Source: Dehalococcoidia bacterium UBA1123
GTDB taxonomy: Bacteria; Chloroflexota; Dehalococcoidia; Lucifugimonadales; UBA1123
Direction of reading: 5' to 3'
Assembly (NCBI GenBank): GCA_002313895.1
Contig: DCAW01000165.1
Location: 1-23,868, forward strand
DNA length: 23,868 bases
Under the pieces are notes generated by a model that was not told where the DNA came from, did no database searches, and saw only the letters and a list, made by a program, of their open reading frames with translations. Made by a program: the position numbers and the translations under genes. Below, piece by piece: positions 1 through 7,656 of this stretch (position 1 is its first letter; the number at the start of each line of letters is the position of its first letter).

Positions 1-131
1 CAGCGCAATGTTAAGCTTGCCCTCGCCGTCGTCATGTTCGACGCCCAGGCAATCTTTCTGGATGGGCAGCGCCCATTCCAAATGGAACCGGCTGTGAGCA
101 TGAGCAGGACGAGGACCGCTAGCTTACGCAT
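1..131 (-). CDS. Partial secreted or lipid-anchored protein, N-terminus only; possible frameshift
   Basis: An ATG at 129-131 on the minus strand is preceded by a GGAGAG ribosome site about 8 bases away. It opens a typical export signal: MRKL followed by a hydrophobic stretch (AVLVLLMLTAG). The frame stays open to the window edge, but after about residue 16 it becomes low-complexity and unconvincing. The frame two bases over reads more like protein (LEWALPIQKDCLGVEHDDG) and also runs to the edge. I infer one gene with an indel around positions 80-92, or a chance open frame. The family is not recognised. It is divergent from the DUF1800 operon. Confidence 0.35.
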   Translation of the reverse strand, partial: MRKLAVLVLLMLTAGSIWNGRCPSRKIAWASNMTTARASLTLR

Positions 132-466
132 GTTCGACTCTCCAAATCTGGATTGCGGGCCACGGTCTGTGTTTTGGCTCTAACGCTTGGATGGTCTTTA
201 CGGCGATCGCATAGACCGCCCGAGATTTCTGAGTATTGATTTAACATGAGACAGTCTATCATCAGAAATTCCAACGATAAACGCGTAATTGAAAAATTTG
301 GAAGTTTCGACGCTTTGAAACCGTGAAATGTGGCCCGTTGTCGACCGAAAGAGCGAAATGCAGCTCCAGTTACTGAAAAAGGTTGACGAGCCAATTTCCC
401 GTTGCTAAACTCGCTGGAATCCTGGGAACGTTACTGGAATCAAGATGACGAAGACGGGGAGCGAAA
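132..466. other. Divergent intergenic region
   Basis: About 335 bases separate the leftward secreted-protein start from the rightward DUF1800 operon. I see no convincing coding frame on either strand. It holds the ribosome site of the left gene, an AT-rich middle (about 235-310) and one good sigma-70-like promoter for the right operon at 383-411. I see no repeats or operator-like palindromes. Confidence 0.5.
383..411 (+). promoter_or_regulatory. Sigma-70-like promoter of the DUF1800 operon
   Basis: TTGACG (383-388), a 17-base spacer and TAAACT (406-411) match the -35/-10 consensus at 5/6 and 4/6 positions. The predicted transcript start near 418 gives a leader of about 50 bases before the ATG at 467. 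The site is assigned by position and consensus match only. Confidence 0.5.
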
Positions 467-1888
467 ATGGTCACAGCAACTAAGGATATGCAACTCATTT
501 CTCACCTGATGCGGCGCGCTGGATTCGGCGTTGGACTCCCGGAGCTTGAATCCCTTGCGCAGAATGGCTATAACGAAACCGTCAACCGGCTCTTGAAACC
601 CACGAATGTTCAGGAAATGACGGATGACCTGATCCGTCGGTATCATCACGAACAGTCAGGTATGATGGGCCAAAATAATCCGGGCGCCTACTGGCTCTAC
701 AAGATGATAACCACAACAGACCCCCTCACAGAGAAGATGGCCCTGTTTTGGCACGGCATATTCGCCACGGGTTATCCAAAAATCACTCAGGGCAAAGTGC
801 TGAACGACCAGATAAGGATGTTCCGCCGCTACGGCACAGGGAATTTTAGGACACTGCTGCTGGAACTTTCGAAAGACCCTGCGATGATCGTGTGGCTTGA
901 CAACCATGACAACCATGATGGCGCGATCAACGAAAACTTTGGAAGAGAACTACTGGAACTGTTCTCGATGGGCGTCGGCAACTATTCAGAGCAGGATATC
1001 AAGGAGACGGCCCGCGCATTTACGGGCTGGACAATCGGCAACACCGAGTACATGGCGCTCAGGGCGGAGCGCGACTCTATTTGGCCCTATGGCCGAATCG
1101 CGTGGCATTTTGAATTCAAGGAAGACGATCACGACTCTGGGGAGAAGGAATTTCTCGGAAACACCGGTCGGCTCAACGGCGATGAGATCATTGACATAAT
1201 ATGCCAGCAGGAGTCCACGGCGCGTTTCATATCGAGGCATATGTATCATTTCTTTGTGGCCGACGAGCCGCCCGTTCCCCAGTGGCCTTACACGCCTCCA
1301 CGAGACCCTAAGGCCATCGACACTCTGACTCAAGCGTACTTTGACAACGACTATGACATTCGCGCCATGCTTGATATTTTGTTCAATTCCGAATTTTTCA
1401 AGTCTGAGGATTCCTGGCATGAGCGAGTGAAAAGCCCGGCGGAGCTTGTGGCGGGAATTTTGAGGCTAACAGGCGAGTTCGACAGGCCTCGAAGGGAGAT
1501 TCTTGACCGGTCCACCCAGGCGATTTACATGGGCCAGCACCTTATCAACCCACCCTCCGTTGAAGGATGGCACCAGGGGACCGAATGGATCGACACCGGC
1601 ACGCTTGTCGAGCGATTGAATTTCGCATCTCAGCAGATGTCGAACGTCGAAAATCCGGGCGTTGCCGAGATCATCGGTCGCGTTATCGGTGATGGCTCTC
1701 ACCAGGCAGACGATTCGTTGGTTCAAAGGTGCTTGGACGAAATGGGCGTCACTTCTGTTTCTGAAGGGACTCGCTCAATTTTGGAGAACTTCGCCGCACA
1801 GAATCGGGACTTGGAAAATGACGCAACTCAGATCGTCGCTCAGATGCTCCAGATGGTCGCCGCCACCCATGAGTTCCAGCGTGCTTAG
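467..1888 (+). CDS. DUF1800 family protein
   Basis: The 473-residue protein carries the DUF1800 (PF08811) signature blocks. HLMRRAGFG is near residues 13-21 and KMALFWHG near 90-97. An Asn/Asp/His-rich stretch running into NFGRELLELFSMG spans about 144-169, TARAFTGWTI is at 181-190, KSPAELVAG at 322-330, and a Gly/Pro/Trp block (NPPSVEGWHQG) at 361-371. The ATG follows a GGGGAG ribosome site. The molecular role of DUF1800 is unknown. In many bacteria it is paired with a DUF1501 protein, as here, and the pair is often exported. This copy has no evident signal peptide or Tat motif, so a cytoplasmic location is inferred. It is the first gene of a three-gene operon with the NHL and DUF1501 genes. 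Confidence 0.93.
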   Translation: MVTATKDMQLISHLMRRAGFGVGLPELESLAQNGYNETVNRLLKPTNVQEMTDDLIRRYHHEQSGMMGQNNPGAYWLYKMITTTDPLTEKMALFWHGIFATGYPKITQGKVLNDQIRMFRRYGTGNFRTLLLELSKDPAMIVWLDNHDNHDGAINENFGRELLELFSMGVGNYSEQDIKETARAFTGWTIGNTEYMALRAERDSIWPYGRIAWHFEFKEDDHDSGEKEFLGNTGRLNGDEIIDIICQQESTARFISRHMYHFFVADEPPVPQWPYTPPRDPKAIDTLTQAYFDNDYDIRAMLDILFNSEFFKSEDSWHERVKSPAELVAGILRLTGEFDRPRREILDRSTQAIYMGQHLINPPSVEGWHQGTEWIDTGTLVERLNFASQQMSNVENPGVAEIIGRVIGDGSHQADDSLVQRCLDEMGVTSVSEGTRSILENFAAQNRDLENDATQIVAQMLQMVAATHEFQRA

Positions 1889-1939
1889 TCACGCCGTATT
1901 GTTCTTTCAAAGTTCAAGGCCATCCGTGGAGTTAAGAAT

Positions 1940-2953
1940 ATGACGACGCGAACGCGCCAGTTCATGAAATATAGCCACACCATCGGCCTATCAACTATGT
2001 CCGGTCGTGGGTTCTATTATCCCGTAGACACGGCCATCGGCGAGGATGATCGTCTGTACACGGTCAGCCGATCTCTGGACGGCGACCCCCGGGGCATCAG
2101 AGTGACGATTTACGATTTGGCAAGCGAATATTTCGGAACGTTCGGCGAATCTGGCGAGGACGATGGCCAGATGATATGGCCCACAGGAGTCGCGCGCGAC
2201 ACGCAGGGTCGAACCTTCGTCAGCGACGAATTCACCAATCGGATAACGGTGTTCGATGTCGATGGCGATTTCTCCCATAGTTGGGGAAAGATGGGGTCAG
2301 GCGCCGGGGAATTGGATGGTCCCTCGGGTGTCGCGTTCGACCGCGACCAGAACCTGCTTGTGGTCGACCACCACAACCACAGGGTCCAGCGATACTCCCA
2401 GAACGGAATATTCCTTTCGGAATTCGGAAGTTTTGGCTCTGCGAACGGCGAATTAAATCTGCCCTGGGGGATAACGGCCAGCTCCAAAGGTGATATTTAC
2501 GTCGCCGACTGGCGAAATGACCGGATTCAACAATTCTCCCCAGACGGCGAATACCTTGCAAGCTTTGGCCGTTCGGGCAGAGACGACGGCGAACTGTTCA
2601 GACCCTCCAGTGTTGCCGTCGACCCTGACGGGTATGTCTATGTCGCTGACTGGGGCAATGAGCGAGTCCAGATATTCGACCCGGATGGCGGGTTCGTCCA
2701 GAGTATCCGGGGCGAGGCCACTGACTCTAAATGGGCCGAAGCGTTCCTAGAAATTAACCTTGAAGAGGCCGCCGCCAGGGACAGGGCAAACATGGAACCT
2801 GAAATCAAATTCTTCAATGACGACCCCCATGAGGAATCGTCCCATATCGAAAAGTATTTTTGGGCGCCAACATCGCTAAAACTTGATTCCGAAGGCAGGA
2901 TGTACGTTACTGAGAGCAACCGCCACAGAGTCCAGATATACGATAAGGCCTGA
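1940..2953 (+). CDS. NHL-repeat six-bladed beta-propeller protein
   Basis: A 337-residue protein made of NHL-type repeats with the recurrent pattern 'P-x-G-[VI]-A-x-D ... [LIV]-[YV]-V-[AVS]-D ... N-x-R-[IV]-Q-x-[FY]'. Blades are visible at about residues 27-64, 80-107, 127-155, 174-200, 221-248 and 309-335, enough for one closed propeller. A charged, Glu/Asp-rich insertion at about 260-305 separates the fifth and sixth blades and is likely a loop or cap. No signal peptide is seen. The ATG follows a GGAG at 8 bases. The gene lies between DUF1800 and DUF1501 genes with 51- and 53-base gaps. NHL propellers are usually protein- or ligand-binding scaffolds or lyases, so a binding role for the DUF1800/DUF1501 partners is inferred only from synteny. 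Confidence 0.9.
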   Translation: MTTRTRQFMKYSHTIGLSTMSGRGFYYPVDTAIGEDDRLYTVSRSLDGDPRGIRVTIYDLASEYFGTFGESGEDDGQMIWPTGVARDTQGRTFVSDEFTNRITVFDVDGDFSHSWGKMGSGAGELDGPSGVAFDRDQNLLVVDHHNHRVQRYSQNGIFLSEFGSFGSANGELNLPWGITASSKGDIYVADWRNDRIQQFSPDGEYLASFGRSGRDDGELFRPSSVAVDPDGYVYVADWGNERVQIFDPDGGFVQSIRGEATDSKWAEAFLEINLEEAAARDRANMEPEIKFFNDDPHEESSHIEKYFWAPTSLKLDSEGRMYVTESNRHRVQIYDKA

Positions 2954-2990
2954 ACAAACCGTTGACACCGCGAATGTTGAACCGCAAACA

Positions 2991-2996
2991 AGGAGG
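2991..2996 (+). promoter_or_regulatory. Ribosome binding site fixing the DUF1501 start
   Basis: A perfect AGGAGG lies 10 bases before the ATG at 3007. A longer reading from a TTG at 2962 would place this motif inside the coding region and add 15 residues with no family similarity, so the ATG is preferred. Confidence 0.7.
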
Positions 2997-3006
2997 AAGC
3001 CTAGAC

Positions 3007-4134
3007 ATGACCTCACCTGCCAACGCCAAGACCGTCGTCGTAATCCAGCTATCCGGTGGCAACGACGCTTTGAACACCGTGATCCCATACAACAACGAGC
3101 ATTACTACGACCTGCGCCCTCAGGTGAACATCTCCCAGGATAACGTGCTGAAGATCAACGATGAATTGGGCTTCAACCCGAGCATGGCTCCGATCAAGCG
3201 ACTTTGGGACGAAGGCAATGTCGCCGTTATCAATGGCATCGGTTATCCAAGTCCCAACAGGTCTCATTTTCGGTCGATGGACGTATGGCACACCGCCGAG
3301 CCTGACACGATCTCCAACGAAGGCTGGCTTGGCAGAGCGATACGTCAGATTGATCCTGACGGCGAGAACGTCATCACCGGTGTGAACTTCGGCAGGGGAC
3401 TGCCCCGCGCTCTGTACGCCAAGGACGTTCCTGTGGCTTCTGTGGGGAACCTTGAAAACTACGGTTTGATGACCGATATGAAAAACGAAGCGGCTCGAAA
3501 TCTTGCCCTAGAAGCCTTCTCACAGATGTACGGGGGAAGCGGCAAAGACACCATCGCGCAGTTCATCAGCCAGACGGGTCTCGATGCCCTGAAGGGCGCC
3601 GACATACTGCGCGCCGCGCCTCGACAGTATTCATCTACCGTGGAGTACGCGCACACGCCTATAGCCCAGAACCTGAAATCCATTTCGCAGGTGATGTCGG
3701 CCGACCTCGGAACTCGTGTGTTCTATACCCAACACGGCAGCTTCGACACCCATTCAGGCGAGTTGTCCGCCCATTCGAAGCTTTGGCAGGATGTCTCAGA
3801 AGCGGTCGGAGATTTCACGGACGATCTCAAAGAACATGGACAACTGGATGACACACTTATTCTGATGTTCTCGGAGTTCGGCAGGCGAATCAAGGATAAT
3901 GGCGCCGGCACAGACCACGGGTCGGGAGGCTCTGCCTTTGTGATCGGCGGGGCGGTTAACGGCGGAACGTACGGCGAGTTTCCCTCGTTGCGCTCCGAGG
4001 ACCAGATTGAGGGCGACATGCGTTTCAATAACGACTTCCGCATCACATATTCGACAATCGCCGACCGCTGGTTGGGTCTCGACCCGGTTCACATTGCTAA
4101 TGGGACATTCGAGCAGTTCGACTTCGTGGACTGA
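3007..4134 (+). CDS. DUF1501 family protein (sulfatase-like fold)
   Basis: A 375-residue DUF1501 (PF07394) protein, a family related to the alkaline-phosphatase/sulfatase fold. Visible blocks are VVIQLSGGNDALNTVIPY at residues 10-27, GYPSPNRSHFRSMDVWHTA at 79-97, a central TQHGSFDTHSGE block, and near the C-terminus the metal-site-like MFSEFGRRIKDNGAGTDHGS. Many relatives start with a Tat signal; this protein starts directly at the first beta strand, so export is not indicated. It is somewhat shorter than typical members. The usual DUF1800 partner is two genes upstream and the NHL protein is in between. Activity is unproven; the Asp/His/Glu pattern suggests a metal-dependent hydrolase. Confidence 0.92.
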   Translation: MTSPANAKTVVVIQLSGGNDALNTVIPYNNEHYYDLRPQVNISQDNVLKINDELGFNPSMAPIKRLWDEGNVAVINGIGYPSPNRSHFRSMDVWHTAEPDTISNEGWLGRAIRQIDPDGENVITGVNFGRGLPRALYAKDVPVASVGNLENYGLMTDMKNEAARNLALEAFSQMYGGSGKDTIAQFISQTGLDALKGADILRAAPRQYSSTVEYAHTPIAQNLKSISQVMSADLGTRVFYTQHGSFDTHSGELSAHSKLWQDVSEAVGDFTDDLKEHGQLDDTLILMFSEFGRRIKDNGAGTDHGSGGSAFVIGGAVNGGTYGEFPSLRSEDQIEGDMRFNNDFRITYSTIADRWLGLDPVHIANGTFEQFDFVD

Positions 4135-4153
4135 CGACTGCGAGCGATTCAGA

Positions 4154-5407
4154 CTACATAGAATTTAACAGCATCCGTCCGAAATCGGGCGGATTGCTGT
4201 TTTCTACTACTAATTCTGTGGCATCGTGGAAGATCATGAAATCGCGCATTGTTTCAGCCATGGCCGCCGCCAACGAATCCAGAGGTACGTCGTCAGCCTC
4301 TATGTATAGCTTCCTGAGAATAAGTGTGCCTGTTTTGCGTTCCAGCTTGGGGTCGAATCGACCGACTAATCTGTCATTGTGCAGTATTGGTAGGCAGAAA
4401 TAGCCCCACTTGCGGATTTTCTCCGGCTTGTATGCTTCCAGTATTTGGTCGAATCCCCAGAACTGTTCGTCGCGACCTTTCGCCCAGAACAGATTGTCGA
4501 ACGGGCTAAGAAAAGTCGTGTGCTTTGGCGTCAGGTCGCCGTCAGCAGCCCGCTTGAGCGTGTCAAGATTGTCTAGATGGACGACCATATCTCGCGTGTT
4601 TGAGCCGCCCAAGTCTGCTTGGATTTGAACGAACGTGCCCTCGTTTGCCAATTCCGCCAAAATCGCTTTCGCCACAGTGCGTTTGGTGTGAGTGTAGTCG
4701 CAGACCTGGGCAAGTTCGCAGACTCCTAACGACAGGAGCGATTTTTCCAAGATGTGTCGGGTCGCTTCGTCCTCGGTTGGCTCCTCGTGGCTGACCCAGC
4801 CAGGAAGAACACGATCCTTCAAATCATAAACCCGCTGGAATTTTTGCCTATTAGCAACCATCAGGTCCCCCTGATTGTAGAGGTGTTCCAGCGCTCGCTT
4901 TGCTGGTTTCCAGTCCCACCAGGCCCCTCGCTTCGGGCCTCCTCGGTCGAAATCGGCGGAACGGGATGGCCCGTTTTCACGAACGTGTGATAGGATCTGA
5001 TCGACAAGTTCGCGGTTCTCAGACTTTGCAAACCAACTTTTCCGCCAGTGATTTGGACTCTCACGGCGCTGGCGCATCTCAGGCAGGCTGAACCGATAGT
5101 CGGTGAGCGGTATTAGACAAGCGGCGTGAAGCCAATATTCGTACAGTCGACGGCCATTCTCAGCGTCGGAACTTCCAGATAGAAGGTCATCGAATAGGGA
5201 CGTGTCGTAACTGCCCAATCGGCTCCACAGCACCAGGTACTGGCTGCGCTGCACCATCTGAAGGGTGTCTATCTGGACACAGCCGATCTGCTCAATGGTC
5301 TCGTAAATATCCTGTTGACTGCTTTCTCCGTTTGGTCTGTCGGCAAGGCCCTGCGAGTGAAGAGCCAACGCCCGTAGCGCTGGCAAGGTGTAAGTTGTAT
5401 TGCTCAG
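4154..5407 (-). CDS. YcaQ/AlkZ-type winged-helix DNA glycosylase
   Basis: The protein matches the HTH_42 (PF06224) family, whose characterised members (E. coli YcaQ, Streptomyces AlkZ) excise bulky or crosslinking alkylation damage. The Gln-x-Asp active-site motif typical of the YcaQ branch is visible as VQIDTL, followed by the conserved SQYLVLWSRLG. A mid-protein RRLYEYWLHAACLIP and a C-terminal AKGRDEQFWGFDQILEAYKP block also fit. I place the start at a CTG (5405-5407). It lies 6 bases after a perfect AGGAGG and adds the conserved lead-in (SNTTYTLPALRALAL), giving 417 residues. The alternative TTG at 5386 has no ribosome site. The gene is convergent with DUF1501 (19-base gap) and divergent from the P450 gene. 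Confidence 0.87.
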   Translation of the reverse strand: MSNTTYTLPALRALALHSQGLADRPNGESSQQDIYETIEQIGCVQIDTLQMVQRSQYLVLWSRLGSYDTSLFDDLLSGSSDAENGRRLYEYWLHAACLIPLTDYRFSLPEMRQRRESPNHWRKSWFAKSENRELVDQILSHVRENGPSRSADFDRGGPKRGAWWDWKPAKRALEHLYNQGDLMVANRQKFQRVYDLKDRVLPGWVSHEEPTEDEATRHILEKSLLSLGVCELAQVCDYTHTKRTVAKAILAELANEGTFVQIQADLGGSNTRDMVVHLDNLDTLKRAADGDLTPKHTTFLSPFDNLFWAKGRDEQFWGFDQILEAYKPEKIRKWGYFCLPILHNDRLVGRFDPKLERKTGTLILRKLYIEADDVPLDSLAAAMAETMRDFMIFHDATELVVENSNPPDFGRMLLNSM

Positions 5408-5413
5408 TTTGAT

Positions 5414-5419
5414 CCTCCT
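5414..5419 (-). promoter_or_regulatory. Ribosome binding site indicating a CTG start
   Basis: A perfect AGGAGG on the minus strand (CCTCCT on the plus strand) sits 6 bases before the CTG at 5407 and in the right place only for that codon. This is the main reason for extending the glycosylase reading frame. Confidence 0.6.
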
Positions 5420-5440
5420 ACAGAAGTCGATTTCAAATCG

Positions 5441-5469
5441 TTGACCGAGTGAACAGCCGGAGCTATCAT
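5441..5469 (+). promoter_or_regulatory. Sigma-70-like promoter of the P450 gene
   Basis: TTGACC (5441-5446), exactly 17 bases, then TATCAT (5464-5469): 5/6 matches in both boxes. The predicted transcript start near 5476 leaves about 40 bases before the ATG at 5518. One of the clearest promoters in the window. Confidence 0.6.
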
Positions 5470-5517
5470 CTTTGCAAGTGGCGATCTGCGTAGCTGCCGA
5501 AGTCTTGAGGAGAATCC

Positions 5518-6786
5518 ATGAACAGAATCATGCGCGCGCTGTTGCGAACCGTATTGGTGCAACTCCCTCTCGCACGGGAACGGATGGAGAGCGGAGTGGC
5601 GTATAATCCATTGTCTACAAAGATGCACTCCGACCCGTATCCAATTTATCGCAAGCTGAGAGAGAAGTCACCTATACATCGGAGCAGATTGATCAACGGA
5701 TGGATTCTCACCAGACATCGGGATGTTGACGCGGTTCTCAGAGACTCGAAAAGATTCTCAAATGACGAGCGCAACGGAACCAACGTTCAGTTCAGCCCAT
5801 ATGCCGATGAAGCCCGCAGTATGCTGAGAATTGACCCGCCAGACCATACACGCATGCGTTCATTGGTTGGCAAAGCCTTCACGCCTCGGGCAGTCGCCGA
5901 ACTCAAACCACGAGTCGAAGAGATCGTGGATGAGCTCCTGGCTGGGCTAGGGGACTCGTTCGACGTGCTAGACGATTTTGCCTACCCTCTACCGATTATC
6001 GTAATCGCCGAGATGTTGGGGGTTCCTCCGGAGGACCGTGATCGGTTCAAGGGGTGGTCCAGCGATGTGGCTCAGATGCTGGAACCTGGGACGAGCGGAG
6101 ATGACGCAATGCAGGCCGGGCGGTCTCGTACGGAATTGACCCTTTACCTGTCCGATATCGTAGAGGCGCGTCGAGTCGCTCCGCAGACTGATCTCATCAG
6201 CGCATTGATCGCTGCCGAGGAGGAAGGCGACAAGCTGACTCGCGAAGAACTTTTATCAACCCTCATTTTGCTTCTGGTTGCCGGGAATGAGACCACCAAA
6301 AATCTTATAGGAAACGGCCTGAGAACCCTGATTCAGTGCCCCGAACTTAGCCAGCAACTGAGAGATAACCCGGACTTGATGGACGCGGCTATCGAGGAGT
6401 TGCTTCGTTTCGATAGCCCTGTTCAGCTTGACCGCCGGATCGCTCTGGAGGATGTGGAAATCGGCGGCCAGAAGATTAGGAAAGGGCAATCCATTCTTCT
6501 CCTGATCGGCGCAGCTAACCACGATCCTGACGAGTTTGATGATCCCAGTAGACTCGACTTTGCCCGCACAGGTCAAAGTCACATATCATTTGGACGCGGC
6601 ATCCATCATTGTCTGGGCGCTCCGTTGGCCCGGCTGGAAGCCAAGATCGCGTTCAGAAAGATTTTAGAGCGATTTTCGGATATCCAGTTCGATCGACCTC
6701 CAGTGTTCAAAGACCACATCGTTTTGCGGGGCTTGGAGTCGTTGCCGGTTCGCGTCCGGCGTCGGCGTATCACGGAGTCTGTCTAG
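5518..6786 (+). CDS. Cytochrome P450
   Basis: A 422-residue soluble bacterial P450. The I-helix oxygen-activation motif AGNETT is at residues 255-260, the ExxR pair is E294/R297 within EELLRFDSPVQ, and the haem-binding loop FGRGIHHCLG is at 358-367 with C365 as thiolate ligand. The helix-C region (DPPDHTRMRSLVGKAFTPRA) is also typical. Length is normal and there is no membrane anchor. The ATG follows GAGGAG at 5 bases. No ferredoxin or reductase gene is adjacent, so redox partners must come from elsewhere. It is a single-gene unit with its own promoter. The substrate cannot be told from sequence alone; similar enzymes hydroxylate terpenoid, fatty-acid or polyketide substrates. Confidence 0.96.
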   Translation: MNRIMRALLRTVLVQLPLARERMESGVAYNPLSTKMHSDPYPIYRKLREKSPIHRSRLINGWILTRHRDVDAVLRDSKRFSNDERNGTNVQFSPYADEARSMLRIDPPDHTRMRSLVGKAFTPRAVAELKPRVEEIVDELLAGLGDSFDVLDDFAYPLPIIVIAEMLGVPPEDRDRFKGWSSDVAQMLEPGTSGDDAMQAGRSRTELTLYLSDIVEARRVAPQTDLISALIAAEEEGDKLTREELLSTLILLLVAGNETTKNLIGNGLRTLIQCPELSQQLRDNPDLMDAAIEELLRFDSPVQLDRRIALEDVEIGGQKIRKGQSILLLIGAANHDPDEFDDPSRLDFARTGQSHISFGRGIHHCLGAPLARLEAKIAFRKILERFSDIQFDRPPVFKDHIVLRGLESLPVRVRRRRITESV

Positions 6787-6878
6787 AAAAATTGGACGCG
6801 GCGAAGGCTCATTTGGTTTTAAAATCATGTGCATTTGACATATTTTCTCATATTGTGCCTAAATACGTGCGTTAGCGG

Positions 6879-6907
6879 TTGACACGCACGCAAATAATCG
6901 GTAAATT
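6879..6907 (+). promoter_or_regulatory. Strong sigma-70-like promoter of the structured RNA / DUF5679 unit
   Basis: A perfect TTGACA (6879-6884), a 17-base spacer and TAAATT (6902-6907). Transcription is predicted to start near 6914. That is 400 bases upstream of the only open frame of the unit, which implies a long untranslated RNA. Confidence 0.6.
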
Positions 6908-6913
6908 TGCAGG

Positions 6914-7260
6914 CGTAGCCTGGGTCCAACGCAGGAGTGTGCGGCCAGAGCCACTTGGCCCACAAAGGATCGTAGGGCGGGACGATCAAGTCTGAGAAGC
7001 GGAAAACGTCTCGCTGACGAGAATGGTGTGGTGGGTTCCCGTAAGGCAGTTAGTTATTATCGGTGCGCTTGAAGAGTCACGCCGATTAAATTCCAAAAGC
7101 AGGTGAATTGCAACTCTCTAAGGACAGGCGGCATCACCATAGGGCCGCGTCTGTTGGCTGATAAGGGCAATTAAGATGGTCGACGGCACGCGGGGCGAAT
7201 AGAGAGTTGTATTAAGGACGACAAACATCGCGATCGTGATTGTAGTTGATGGTTTGTCAA
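6914..7260 (+). ncRNA. Candidate structured non-coding RNA or long 5' leader
   Basis: There is no convincing reading frame, but a dense series of hairpins can be drawn by eye. (1) 6938-6946 pairs with 6957-6964, with one bulge. (2) GATCGT at 6968-6973 pairs with ACGATC at 6982-6987. (3) CTCG/CGAG lies around a four-base loop at 7010-7021. (4) 7059-7065 pairs with 7080-7086. (5) A 12-pair closing stem joins 7109-7120 to 7200-7211 and encloses (6) ACAGGCGGC at 7124-7132 paired with 7144-7154. (7) 7220-7229 pairs with 7248-7258 with one bulged G. I do not see the conserved cores of RNase P RNA, tmRNA or SRP RNA. It may be an independent small RNA or a regulatory leader of the DUF5679 gene; the same strong promoter serves both. 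Confidence 0.45.
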
Positions 7261-7313
7261 CCTGAAAGTTGTCGCTCGAGAATTATCGGACTCAACGTCA
7301 CAGGAGGTTAAGC

Positions 7314-7457
7314 ATGGACGGATATTGCGTAAAGTGCAGATCATCGCGCGAGATGAAGGACACAGAGGCCATTACCATGAAGAATGGCCGGCCTGCGACC
7401 CAGGGTGTTTGCCCTGTTTGCGGGACCAAAATGTTCAGGATAGGCAAAGCTTCCTAA
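7314..7457 (+). CDS. DUF5679 mini zinc-ribbon protein
   Basis: A 47-residue protein with two Cys pairs (CVKC at residues 5-8 and CPVCG at 32-36) and the family-typical KNGRPATQGVCPVCGTKMFR. This is the DUF5679 (PF18930) pattern, a tiny zinc ribbon of unknown function common in Chloroflexota and Actinomycetota. The ATG at 7314 follows a perfect AGGAGG at 6 bases. A longer reading from a TTG at 7269 lacks a ribosome site and is rejected. It is the only gene between the strong promoter at 6879 and the terminator at 7481, preceded by the structured RNA. A nucleic-acid- or ribosome-binding role is plausible but not shown. Confidence 0.88.
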   Translation: MDGYCVKCRSSREMKDTEAITMKNGRPATQGVCPVCGTKMFRIGKAS

Positions 7458-7480
7458 AAGCCGAGCCATTCTAGAATTTC

Positions 7481-7526
7481 AGACATGCGAGCGCTTCGGG
7501 TCCGAAACGCTCGCATGTCTTTGTCG
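7481..7526 (+). terminator. Rho-independent terminator after the DUF5679 gene
   Basis: A perfect 13-base inverted repeat joins 7481-7493 to 7508-7520. The stem continues inward (TTCG/CGAA) after one mismatch. A short, interrupted T-rich tail (TTTGTCGTT) follows. It lies 24 bases after the stop codon. The stem is very stable but the U-tract is weak. Confidence 0.7.
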
Positions 7527-7656
7527 TTAAATCTGACCGTTAAGGGCAGGACGCTAGGCTGGTGTGATTGCGTATCCGCGCCATGCCATTGACGCGTGTT
7601 GGTCGGGTGTCGTGTCTCCGCCTGCGCCCGCCCAAGGATGCTGACTGTAAATGCGG

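Noticed and set aside
986..1420. Minus-strand open frame opposite DUF1800
   Set aside because: Shadow of the DUF1800 gene; the plus-strand reading carries all family blocks.
6914..7260. RNase P RNA, tmRNA or SRP RNA in the structured region
   Set aside because: The conserved core strings I know for these RNAs are absent, and no tRNA-like ends or tag-peptide frame are seen.
7527..7656. Possible small gene or repeat between the DUF5679 terminator and the dehydratase gene
   Set aside because: The minus-strand reading gives short peptide-like stretches but no start, ribosome site or family match, and I cannot see another copy in the window.
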